This document shows positions 1-10,310 of a DNA stretch of 64,000 nt, in pieces. The DNA comes from Blastomyces gilchristii SLH14081. Lineage: Eukaryota > Ascomycota > Eurotiomycetes > Onygenales > Ajellomycetaceae. The stretch's first letter is position 1. Every line of letters begins with the position of its first letter. The notes below the pieces were generated by a model. The model did not search any database, was not told where the DNA came from, and worked only from the letters and a program-made list of their open reading frames with translations. The stretch spans positions 1,530,470-1,594,469 of the forward strand of contig NW_003101678.1 in the NCBI RefSeq assembly GCF_000003855.2, in the 5' to 3' direction. Both the position numbers and the translations under genes were made by a program.

Positions 1-3000
1 GATTGTATAAGCCAGATCATTGACTGTGGTGGAAATGAGGTGATCATCGGCATTCAGATTGTTGAGGTGGGATGGGATGAATTCAGTGTCTTCTAGAAGC
101 TCTCAGAGACAGACAAGCTCATATGCAGCCTCAGAGGATGCAATATATTCGGCCTCTGTTAATGACTTAAAGACCTCTGTTTACCAGCAGCTCCGCCATG
201 CAACGGGACCACCTGCCATGTAGATGATATAACCGGTGGTTGAACAGGATCCTGGATCCCTACTAGCTCAATCAGCATCTGCATATGCTACAGGTTCAAT
301 TTCAGCACCTCTGTGATAGGTTATACCCTCATTGATTGAACCCTGTAGATATCAGAGTGTATGCTTATATACAGCTCAGTTCTTTGATGTAGATCAGGAG
401 CTGAATTGTTCAAGAAATCCTGCAGTGAAGCTCATATCAGAATATGTATTAAATATCAGATATTGCAGAGATCTGATACTGAATTAATAGAACTGTAGAA
501 TAAATTCTGCTATGTATATAATCAGTTTCTCATTATTATTCATAAAATTAACATTCTTCTTCATAGAAGTGAATATAGAATGACAGTCATTTATTGAGAA
601 CTTCTTCAGAAGATTTCTTATAAAGAGAGATTGAGATAATATTAATAAAGTTAAATCTCTATCAATCTTCATTTCTAGATAGCAGTTGAAATTCTCTATA
701 TTCTTGATCTTATAATTAGCAGTGATTTCAGCTTTGACTCAGTTCAGATCTTTGATTTTCAGTCTGTAGAGACAGATATTATTCACATAGATAATTATAT
801 AAATCTATCTTTTATTATGAATAAATAGTTCAGTATCATAGAGACTGATATGAAAGTCTGAGTGTAATAGCATCTTTCACAGCTTCTTATATTATAAGAG
901 TGCTGCTTGCTTAAGATTATAGAGTCTCTGTATTAACTCATATATAAGATCATTATAATCTTCACAGAATTCTGTGAGTTGATTTATATATATTCATTTA
1001 TCAGCAGACAGTTGAGTATTTAAAAAAGCAGTTATTATATCAATCTACAGAACATATCATCTCTGAGATGCTGAGATTGTCATAAGAGCTTATAAGATGA
1101 ATACAGAGATAATAGATGTAAAGATTCTTAAGTAATTAACTCTCTTCTATTGAAGATTTCTGCAGACAATTCAGCAGGTCTTATAATAGATAACATCACT
1201 TATATTATTAAACTTTTTATCAAATACTTATTGATCATGAAGAACACTCATTTATAATATTCTCTTAATTAGTTATCAGATCTCTATCTATTTTAAACAG
1301 TTAATCTCTTTAATATAGATCTTATAATAATACTTTCATTTCATGAAAGCTTTAGTGTGTATAAGATTTTTCAGAATCAGAAGTGCAGTAATCTCAGAAT
1401 CAGTGAGTAGATTTTCAAGACTATTTCTCACTAAAGATTCTCTCACTATAGTGATATTTCTTATAGATGTTGAAGAATTATCTGATTTAACTATGAGTTC
1501 TGAAGAGTTCAGTGTATTCTGCACTAAAAAGATAGATATTCTTATGAAGATATTATAGTCAATTCACTAATTATTAGTGAGTATAAGAAATAATAAACAC
1601 TCAGGTTGAATTTTCTCATCAATGAACAGATCAGAAATCACTGCAGTCTCTTAACAGACTGCAGTGAGTAGGCCTGATATCACTGAAGAAATCACTGCAG
1701 CCGCTTTACAGGTCATATTGAGTAGAACCTTCGGATTGTATGTTGTAGTCAGTATCAATGAATTGGCAAGATGAAGGTTCTTCTGAAAGATGACATCTTT
1801 TGATATATATAAATACTTATTGAAGAGGTTCATTAATCTATAATTAATAAAATCATCATAACTCATAAAAATCAACTCTTTGAAACAGGAAGTCATCTTA
1901 TTGATAGGCTTGAGAACTATCTTCAAGAATGCTTTGCAACCTCATCAGTGAATGCCACATGCAGAGAGTAGAGCTTCAAGTCAGGCCTCATATAATGTAA
2001 TCAGCTTTGTATTTTCAGAGCTCTTATACAATATTGTTGAGATTGATATAAGATTAAGCAGCTCTGTGACTGTAATAACTGTCTCATCTCACATCTTTTT
2101 CAGAGCTGAAGAGTCTATTAATAGTGATTAGAACTTCTCAATGATCAAACTGATTAATTATTCAGTTACTTCATCTTGCTATGAAGTATGAGAAGAAGTC
2201 AGCTTTCATTTTATATCTTCACTGAGCATATATGCTGTGACTGCATTTAAATTCAATTCTTCACAATCTGAGTGAATAATTGCAATGCCACATCTCAGCA
2301 GATTCTTGATGAATTGATTGAAGATCTGTAGATATCTCAATGTCTCATCTTTGTGTTTTAATAGAAATATTCATCTTATACAGATAGCATTATCTGTTAT
2401 CATCATTGCAAGCTTCTTACCAGTGTAAGATGATATATCATTCTCAGTTTCAAGAGTCTCATCATCACTGAAGATATTCATTCAAATCTTCAAGGCCTTG
2501 TGAGTGGCATGATGTGGTGTGAAATTCTTGTAGAAAGTGTGTTTCTGTTTAGTCTTAACACATGTAACACAGAATGATAATTTCTTCAGACTGATAATGA
2601 TAATATCAAATCACAGATCTCTGATCATTTTTAATATACTATTTTCACTGATATGATCAAGTCAGTGATGTCACTCATCTATTGAAAGCTGTTTCAGAAG
2701 AACTGCAGATAATCAAGATGAAGATAAGATAATAAAGAAATCAGTATCTGAATTCTTAGAATTGATTAACTATTCAATCTTCTCGCGATTGAAAGACTTC
2801 AAAGATTCAGCACTTAGATTATAATCTGTTGAGATTGTCTTTGATTTTGAAATAGTCATATATATCACTGCTTCATACATTGAGTCATTCATTATCTCAT
2901 AAAATGTCAGTGAAATGTCAGTGAAATGTCAGATAGAATGTAAATATTATTATGAAACAGATTAGTATAGAAGATATCACTGTTAATAGATGATAGAAAC

Positions 3001-5080
3001 TCAAAGTAGTTCTCAGCATTAACTTGCATATTATGATGAATATAGCTCTGATGTTTCATCAGCTCAGCAGAGATCAGATTTGTAAATAGTTCTGATATGT
3101 AGTATATATAATTGAATTCTATCAATCTTTTACTCACTGAAATGAATACAGTGCTGACACTCTGAACCTTCATAATAATCTTATTAATCACTTGAACTGT
3201 TGAATCATTGATAGCTATAAGTTCTGAAAATTGTGATCTATCACTTACTATATAACATTCAGCATCACTATTTCATATAGTGAGGAGATTCTTGTGAGAT
3301 TTCATGAAACAGACTGATACATTAATAACCTCTGTGAGGTTTGTCATCTGATAGATCTCTGATTTATCTGTAATGAATAGTTGAGTTCTATTCTCACTAT
3401 TATTCTTTTTCTTCTTTTTCTTGAATTTCTTTATTCTCACAGCATTGTTTATTCTTCAATTATTCAGAGCACTGTCTGAATTGATCAATTAACAGATGTT
3501 AAAGTGAGATCTCTCACATTCAGAATAGATAGATGAATTTCCTGATCTCTGATAGTTTCAGAAGCTCTCTTAAGTACTATTATAATTACATTCAGTACAG
3601 CCTTCACAGGCCGAATTCAATGTATTGTTGTTTGAATTGATAGATGTAGTGATCATTGTATCTGTTGTAGCTGTTGTAGCTGTGTTGACTGCAGAATCTA
3701 TATTCTGCAGATTCTTTTTATCTTTTGAAGAATCAAGCTGTGAACAGATTTTCTTCATGAGAAGATTAACATTCAATATCACAGCTATGAATTTGAAATC
3801 CTGTATCTTCTCTATCTTCTTCTGAACATAATTTCTTCAATTGTTGAGTAGAACTGAGTAGAAGATATCAAATATTCACATATCTGAGAGAGAAGTATTC
3901 AACATCTTCAATTTTATAATGATGAATCAGAACTTATTGAAGAATGTGTGTAAATTAATGATCTGTGTGTCACTAAGAGACATGAATTTCAGAACTGTCT
4001 CACAGTGTAACTGTGTTTTGAGAACAGAGTATTTCTGTTCAATCACATTTCATAGAGTATAAGCAATCTGATTTTCATTATACTTGAAGAAATGTGGTCT
4101 GACACCTGTACTCAAGAAGTTTAAGATGAATGTATAAAGTCATCAGTTTCTGACATCTCAGAATGATGCTTATTTATCATCTCTTTATAGAGAGTTCTAA
4201 GTCTGTTGTTTCTCTATCATATATTAACACTGTGCATCAACCAGTTTCAATTTCATGAAGATACTTTATATGATGTAATTGAATATACTAGTTAGACTGT
4301 TTAATCTCACAGTATTCTTGACATCTTTCTTGAATTAAGAGATTATCTTGTCAACACAGCTATCTGATTTATAAAGATTGAATTTCAATCTTTTATCAAG
4401 ATTAGAATTTCATATAACTGTACAGACTGTTGATGTGATGACAGAATAATTATTAACTTCTTATAATTAATCTGTAGAGAATGAGAATCTCTGTTGACAG
4501 AGTTTTTTCAGTTATAGTTTAAGTTCTAGAACTCTTTACTTTCTCTTATTCATCTCAAGTATTATCTTGAGATGTTTCATGTGTTGATCTGATATTGTCT
4601 CACTCAAACTGTTGACTTCATGAGAACCAGCTTTATCAAGCTGTTAAGTAGATCAGAGAGCCGGCCTGACTGTGTCAGAAGCTGTATTCAAACCAGCTTT
4701 GAATTGAGAGAGTGTTTTAACAATGAAGCTTTCAAAGGCTTCAGAAGAATGTTCACTGACAGAGTATGAGTGTGAAGAATTATCATCATCAACTGCAACT
4801 GACTCAGTGAAAAGAACATGAGATTATGAACATGTATGTGAGTGAGATTGTATTGAATTCATTATCTTGATATTTATTTATTAAATCCTTGCCAATATTG
4901 TTCTCTTTTCTTGCTTTTTTTGTGTAAATCTGATACATTTTCTGCAAGCCTCTTTTTTAAGTGAGCAGTAGTATTATTAATCATCAAGATCTCAAACACA
5001 TCAATACTGATAGAATAAGACAATTTTAACTCCTGAAGAGTGTATCAAATGAAGCAGTAGTTCAAATAATGATTATATTG
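1..5080 (-). mobile_element. Degenerate Ty1/copia LTR retrotransposon (gag-PR-INT-RT-RH), truncated by the window edge
   Basis: Reading the minus strand from about 5.0 kb down to 1 gives copia-family blocks in the canonical order. A gag stretch with a CEGC zinc-knuckle remnant lies at about 3570-3780. A protease-like block (DSGA-type site degraded to NSDAECYIV) is at about 3240-3270. The GAG-pre-integrase block (IDE-stop-HH...HIS) is at 2630-2700, followed by a CVTC-type zinc half-site near 2540-2570. The integrase core (MMITDNA, then HSDCEELN) runs to about 1950. RT has YVNN in place of YVDD near 790-800. RNase H (AYADAD-stop, STTGYI, LTEAEYIAS) is at 120-300. Many tryptophan and arginine codons are now stops, so the element is dead. 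The 3' LTR must lie left of the window; I could not define the 5' LTR. The homology is clear even though no long ORF survives. Confidence 0.9.
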
Positions 5081-5648
5081 ACAAGGAATCCCGAATTGGC
5101 AGTGATTTTGCGCAAAACAGGTCTCATAACCTGTGGAAGGTGTAAAGCTTGTGTGATTGAAAGGTTGCTAGCTTTGTGGAAAGTTATATGGTGGAAGGAT
5201 GAGTAAGCCAGATCACGTGACCTGACATGGATGCCGTGAAGAGGAGCCTGCTCTGATGTTTTGACATTGACATTCTAGACTGTGTGTCACAGATGGTTAT
5301 ATTTTGAATGACTCCAGTTTTGAATTTGGTATATGAAGTCTGCAATGGCCTTCCTTTTCTTGAATATATTGCCAATGGGCCCTGTTGAGTCGAACCCATT
5401 TCTCATTCCACTAGGTCAATTATACCATTTGGTACATAATTGAACCGCGCTCTCTACGGATACACCTGATACTGCCAAAAGGACAATGTAATAATATTCA
5501 AATTATGATTGTCAGGTTTTTCGGATTCGACGAATCGTAGCCAGCGAAGGTAGATCCTCGAGAATTTCATCGTTCGAATGGTGGGACTTGACATTAGGAG
5601 GAAATCGCCCGCTTCCACCGATAGTTATTCGCTGTGCTGGATACCCAA
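5081..5648. other. Transition from AT-rich repeat to normal gene island, no supported gene
   Basis: Base composition changes here from the mutated arm to ordinary genomic sequence, with CC, GG and CG dinucleotides reappearing. A 71-codon minus ORF (5184-5399) has no recognisable motif. It may be the 5' leader of the copia element or random. Confidence 0.5.
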
Positions 5649-6137
5649 CTATGGCCCCTCTTTTGTTTCCTTTAACGGCCTGCCTTTTTCTGATAGCCCA
5701 TTTTGCGCCCCTTCCCCATCACACATTCCCAACGACACATCCCCGCTAGGGGAAGTGACCAATATCAGAATACCGGCTCGAAACACTGGCTCAAATAGCA
5801 GATACGGAAACCCATGGTTGTTGTTCTTGTCCCTATTAGGGCCTACTTCGTTAGGCGAAGTCGTCGTGGTTGACGCAGTGTTACCCTCTGATTTAACCCT
5901 CTTTTTGGAGTGGCCTTCGGAGAGCGATGTGCATCTGAGTTGTTCGCTGAGGCTCTCTGACGTGGGGCTGCTTTTGGGGTTATTGTGCCTGCGATACTGG
6001 AGGAAGCTCATCCTCCGCCTCAGTTTGGATCGGCCCGTAGCTGACAGTTTGGCAGGGTCGGGAACCTTTGGGGGTTCTGAAGGGGAAGAATCCGATGGTG
6101 AGGGAGCCGAGGGAGCCGAGGGAGCCGAGGGAGCCAT
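5649..6137 (-). CDS. Hypothetical basic, Ser/Pro-rich protein (uncertain)
   Basis: An uninterrupted 162-codon minus ORF. It begins with four tandem APS-type tripeptides, then a Ser/Pro/Glu-rich segment and a basic patch (GRSKLRRRM, about residues 35-43). The C-terminal half has a short hydrophobic segment (AGILILV, about residues 120-126). No family is recognised. A TATAA-like sequence lies about 25 nt upstream of the ATG, and the ORF is divergent from the small plus-strand gene at 6206. A plus-strand ORF of similar length covers the same DNA, so either strand, or neither, could be coding. The ORF could also be one exon of a longer gene. Confidence 0.3.
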   Translation of the reverse strand: MAPSAPSAPSAPSPSDSSPSEPPKVPDPAKLSATGRSKLRRRMSFLQYRRHNNPKSSPTSESLSEQLRCTSLSEGHSKKRVKSEGNTASTTTTSPNEVGPNRDKNNNHGFPYLLFEPVFRAGILILVTSPSGDVSLGMCDGEGAQNGLSEKGRPLKETKEGP

Positions 6138-6205
6138 GTTCGACAGTAAGAGCTACTTATAAGAAGCCTCGAGCGAATTTTTAGAATGCTTTTAGCATAG
6201 ATTCA

Positions 6206-6529
6206 ATGGCGGCGGACAAAGTGAGTGGTTGTTTAAAGGCTAACTTATGATGCCGTGCTGAAACGTATTGTAGAAGAAGGCTAACATCGCTGGGGCAAAG
6301 ATTCATAACATTAGTGGAAATATGGGAAGAGGAGAGAATTCCAGACATTCTATCCAGAGTAATGAGGTATATCTGGACGCGTGAATATAATTCAATGCAT
6401 TCTGAGGCTTACCCACCAAGGAGTTCCCAGATATGTAGCCTCTCCCAAACGGTGGCGAACTTGTTGGCCCAATCAAAGGGGCAGTATAATAATCTCGATG
6501 AAAAGTCAGGGGCTCATGATTTCGGATAG
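6206..6529 (+). CDS. Small hypothetical protein, probably spliced
   Basis: An ATG at 6206 opens a five-codon exon (MAADK). It is followed by a good intron at 6221-6273, with donor GTGAGT, GGCTAACTT as branch point and acceptor TTGTAG. The second exon starts Lys-Lys-Ala-Asn-Ile-Ala-Gly. A possible second intron (GTATAT at about 6368 to CCCAG at about 6430) would extend the frame to the TAG ending at 6529, giving about 68 residues. No homology is recognised. The first intron is the best evidence for a real gene; the downstream structure is a guess and the locus could be decayed. Confidence 0.35.
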
Positions 6530-7049
6530 ATTTAGAGGTGATAGAGCCAAACGTGTAGGTAGAGCAGATAGGAGAAAAGCCTCTGTGGATGCACCATTAC
6601 TGGTACCACCTTTAGTTCACTTCAAAGGAAAGAGCAACCGTAGTAAGACTCTAGCTCTTGCAGCCTTCATCGGCCAGCAGTGGTCTGCATCATGGGAAGG
6701 AAGGAACGATTGACTTTGCGATTGACGCACTTGGAAGTGGAATAGATTAATCCAAATCGGAACGACGGTTTGTAAAGGAAGTATTTGGGGTGTGTGGTAT
6801 GAATCGCTGAATCTTAATGGATTAAAAGGGGTAATTTCGCTTTCGTGTCTCGCTCGTCTTCGCTGCACACGACAGGCCAAGCGATGAAGACTAGAGTGCG
6901 GTAATGAAAACACAAATTGCCAGAGTAGAAGCTAGAAAGGTTTTTAAACGTAATTGTAATTGTTGCTGGAATGACGGAAGGAGTCACGTAAAATGGGTAC
7001 TGTAGATCAAATATTATCCTCTGTACCGTACCCCGCCGCCCCCCGGGGC
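6530..7049. other. Intergenic, 3' side of the CwfJ-domain gene
   Basis: About 520 nt. ORFs run on both strands across 6381-6913, but their protein sequences look non-coding (Arg/Trp-rich, no motif). I see no RNA gene. This is probably the 3' UTR and flank of the minus-strand gene ending at 7050. Confidence 0.4.
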
Positions 7050-8769
7050 TTAATATTCCTTTAGCGAAAAATCAAACTTTTCAAACGCCTTCTTAAAGGC
7101 CTCCGCGTCAGCTATTTCTTCTTTCTCTAATTGCACATCGTCTCTCCAATTCATCCTCTTCTCGAGTCCGAGGAGTTTTGCCATCACCCGCCGGCCAAAC
7201 TGAAGATCGAACCTGAACTCCGGCGATAGCGGAAGGATCAAGTTAGTTTCCACGCCTGATTCACCATCTGTTCCCTCCTTCTCTTCACCATTCGATGCCT
7301 TTTTTGCTGGGTGCCAGATCATCACCCGAAAGTAATCACTCTTGCCCAACGTTGCGTTATCATTTTTTTCGAACTTGGGATAACTGAGGTTTTCGGCTTC
7401 CACTTTGAAAGCCGCCTCGACTAATCCACGAGATATCAGGTCTGATGGCATTGGAAGAAATTGCCAATGGATATGAATCCCATTAGCACGGCTGACCTCC
7501 CAGGTCACCGCACCTAGCTCCCCATTCGATCTATCATCCAACATTTCGTGCAGAGAAGCTCGGTATCTTTGCATTTCTTTAATGGTGGCTGATTGTGAAT
7601 CCACCTCGGTGATTGCGTCGAAAGTCGGCGAGTGAGTCAGAGGGATTATTAATATGTGGCCTGGAAATCCCAGGGAGGGGAACGTGGTGGATGTAGGTAA
7701 TGGACCCTTTGCAGTTGTAAGGTAGCAATCCGACCCAATGGAGGTTATAAGGTGGGTGGCAATATTCGGATTTGATAAACAAAAAAAGCATTCTGAGGGG
7801 CCGGGTGGAGGCCTCCGAACTCGCTTGTTAGGCCTATGGTAGTCATCGCCCTGGGCGAAACGACTGAAGGTCTGCGGCTGGCTGGGAAGAGCATGGCGCT
7901 TTTTCGAGGTCAGGAGCGGCGACACCGTGGCGCCTGCGGGAATGGACGTTAATGGAGCGGCTTGCGGATCTAGAGTGAAGGCATACAGCCATTTCTGATT
8001 CGATGACTTGCTGAACGGGGCTAAGTTAATGAATCGGGTAATATGTTTAACATCGGGAGATTCCTCCGTGGGGAGATGGAAGAACGGTTCACGTTCATAA
8101 AAAAAGGGAGCGCCGGACGAAAAGTGATATCGAGGTTTTAATGTCGCACAAAGGTCTGCCACGCATTGCAATCCTTCTGGAGACTTGGCACCGTCACGCA
8201 ATGAGACTTTCGACCCATCGAGAACCGACTTTGGCCATTGATTAGTTATTAGAATATCGGCGCTGTGAGCTCCGAATAACGATCTAGCGTCGCTTTCCGT
8301 GTATCTGGGCAGGTATTTATCGCTCACGCCCGATGCAGGAGTCGCAGGGCTTTCCAGATTGCCTCCCAGTGCAACAATTCTAATGCCTTCAGAGGTCTTG
8401 AGGGTTCCACGTCGGCCAAGGAAGTAAAGATTTGTGCAAACTTCATCATCAGATTCAATTTTTTCGATGATGCGGGCTGGGATAGGATGGTTTCCAACGG
8501 TGAAATATGTGGACAGTGGCACAGCAATAGTCCCACTCAGCAATGCTGTAATGTCTTTGAGCTCTTCCTCGCTTGAGCCATCACCAAAAAGATCCCCAGC
8601 GATAATAGCAAATGCAAAGTTTTGCTTCACTTGGAGCTTTGCTAACTTTGTGAACACTTCTTTGATTGAGCAGTTCACACTCCCCAGAACAATTCTGCAT
8701 CCATATGTAAGTCCTAATATCCAATTGATTCAGATGTAAATGATATATTACTTACATTCTAGATGCCAT
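7050..8769 (-). CDS. CwfJ-domain protein, Drn1/CWF19L1-like (lariat debranching/splicing factor)
   Basis: Exons are 8756-8769 and 7050-8694 on the minus strand, 552 aa. The 14-nt first exon (Met-Ala-Ser-Arg-) joins through a GTAAGT...GCAG intron to give MASRIIVLGSVNCSIKEVF, restoring the family N-terminus. Residues about 1-230 are the metallophosphoesterase-like region (AGDLFG, VALGGN). Residues about 304-425 are CwfJ_C_1, with the cysteine pair in SECFFCL and the HIT-like HIHWQ motif near residue 410. The remainder is CwfJ_C_2, ending in basic helices (LGLEKRMNWRDD). Yeast Drn1 and human CWF19L1 bind the debranching enzyme and post-splicing complexes, so the likely role is intron-lariat turnover in the nucleus. 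The family call is firm; assignment to Drn1 rather than Cwf19 rests on the N-terminal phosphoesterase-like half. Confidence 0.88.
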
Positions 8770-9186
8770 AGCATTATGCTAGCGTATGAATATGTTGTGC
8801 GCAAGCTTCAGAGAAGTGCACGCAACTGGAGCTGTTGTTGTCTGGATCACTAGCCCTATCCCACGTGACCCACACACTCATCCATTATATTAGCTGCCGC
8901 TCCCTAAGCCACTAGATAGATCATAACAACCAACCACGTTCAACCTTCTGAACAAGCAATATAGTTAACGACCAACCAGGTAGGTCATTGAATTTACAGT
9001 TCTGCCAACGTTAACATCAGATCGGTTTCTAGCAAATTCGTTGATCGTTTCAGGCAGGCTAGCCTTCTAATCCGCCTACTGATCTCGTTTCTTCTAACCA
9101 TTATTGTAGATATTAGTTAAGCGTATCGGATCAATTTTGGATCTTGACTCTCGCACGCCCTTGGTTTTTCGTAACTTTTACCCGAA
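8770..9186. promoter_or_regulatory. Divergent promoter region between the CwfJ gene and the MIF-like gene
   Basis: About 417 nt between two start codons on opposite strands. The sequence before 9187 is CT-rich, as is usual for fungal promoters and 5' UTRs. I see no specific operator. Confidence 0.45.
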
Positions 9187-9729
9187 ATGCCTTTTCTTGA
9201 GTTGCTCACGAATGTCGCGCTCTCCCGCGAGCAGAGTAAGGATCTCGCCTTATCGCTGTCCAAAACAGCGGCAGAGATCCTTCAAAAGCCCGAATCTCTA
9301 ATTTCAGTTCAAGTTCGTGCCGATGAAATCTTGACTTTTGCAGGCACCCACGATCCATGTATCTAATCCCATCCATACTTGTTCTTTCGAAACCATAATT
9401 TCACAGTGTTGACCATTTGGAACAATCAGGCTTCCAGCTACGCATAACATCTCTGGGAAATCTCACACCCGAAAATAACATTTGCTACTCCGAGGCCTTT
9501 ACGGAGTTCCTGAAGGCCAAGATTGGAGTTGAAAACAGTCGAGGCTATATCGTTTTCTACGACCCGAGTAAGCCATACCCAGATCTTCTTTCGCTTGCAT
9601 TTCCATCTATCGACTTCACTCTAAAGAGAGAGCCCTGGTCTGGAGTATACAGATTAAATTCTGACGTATCTCGTAGATTATCCAAATATAGGGTACAAGG
9701 GAACAACTGCTGCCAAACTGTGGGGTTAA
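9187..9729 (+). CDS. MIF-type tautomerase (macrophage migration inhibitory factor family)
   Basis: Three exons, 9187-9358, 9430-9567 and 9677-9729, give a 120-residue protein, the usual length of the family. The protein starts Met-Pro-Phe, so removal of Met leaves the N-terminal catalytic proline of MIF/phenylpyruvate tautomerases. The order of family blocks is complete: FAGTHDPCF across intron 1 (GTATCT...ATCAG), then ITSLGNL, then GYIVFYDPN across intron 2 (GTAAGC...CGTAG), then IGYKGTTAAKLWG and TAA. The splice choices were made to keep frame and match the family pattern. In fungi these trimeric enzymes act on keto-enol substrates, and their physiological role is poorly defined. The call is solid; exact acceptor positions are inferred. 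Confidence 0.85.
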
Positions 9730-10310
9730 AAACACACTGATCCGATATGCAACCCACCCACATGCACAAACACACGACAGCATACAGGCAGCTTGTATCG
9801 GAGCTTCTTGGTACACTATCCTGGTATTGTAACGAGCTCTCCTTTGGCTTGGAATGCCTCAAAAGTATTGACATATGTGGCTTACTGATTGGAAGTTGTG
9901 TGGTGGATTGACGCAAATGGGTGTTCTAGTTTCATGTCTACAGAGCAGGCGTGCATTATCTAATTATGTATGTGTACTGATGAGATTTCAAACCCTGTAT
10001 TGAGACTTAACAGAAACCTGGTTGAATTTCTCCATGAATTCCAGCTCAATTGTTCCAACAAATAGTAGCGCTCAAAAGGTGAATGTCGGTAATGGACATT
10101 AATTAAAGGCCTCGCAGAGCAAATGCTGTGGAGTTCCAAGATTGGGGCAAGATATCACGTGGTTTACAAGCATCATCAGATAAGATAAGATCGGATTATC
10201 ATTTGACCGCGGCGATAAAACCCTAAATATTTTTGAAGCTTCAAAATGTTTCCCAGCTGTATCAATGGTTCTTGAAGACACCTTCGTTTTCCAATTTGGC
10301 AGCCTGCAAC
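9730..10310. promoter_or_regulatory. Upstream region of UTP20
   Basis: About 580 nt between the MIF-like stop and the UTP20 start. Two overlapping GATAAG motifs lie near 10180-10195. No ORF is convincing. Confidence 0.4.

Noticed and set aside
5340..5420. Possible tRNA T-arm (GGGTTCGACTC on the minus strand)
   Set aside because: Stems do not pair and no A box or anticodon arm lies at the right distance.
5578..6162. 194-codon plus ORF
   Set aside because: It overlaps a minus ORF of similar quality. Its Glu-Gly-Ala repeats are the mirror of the APS repeats, and no donor, acceptor or motif favours it.
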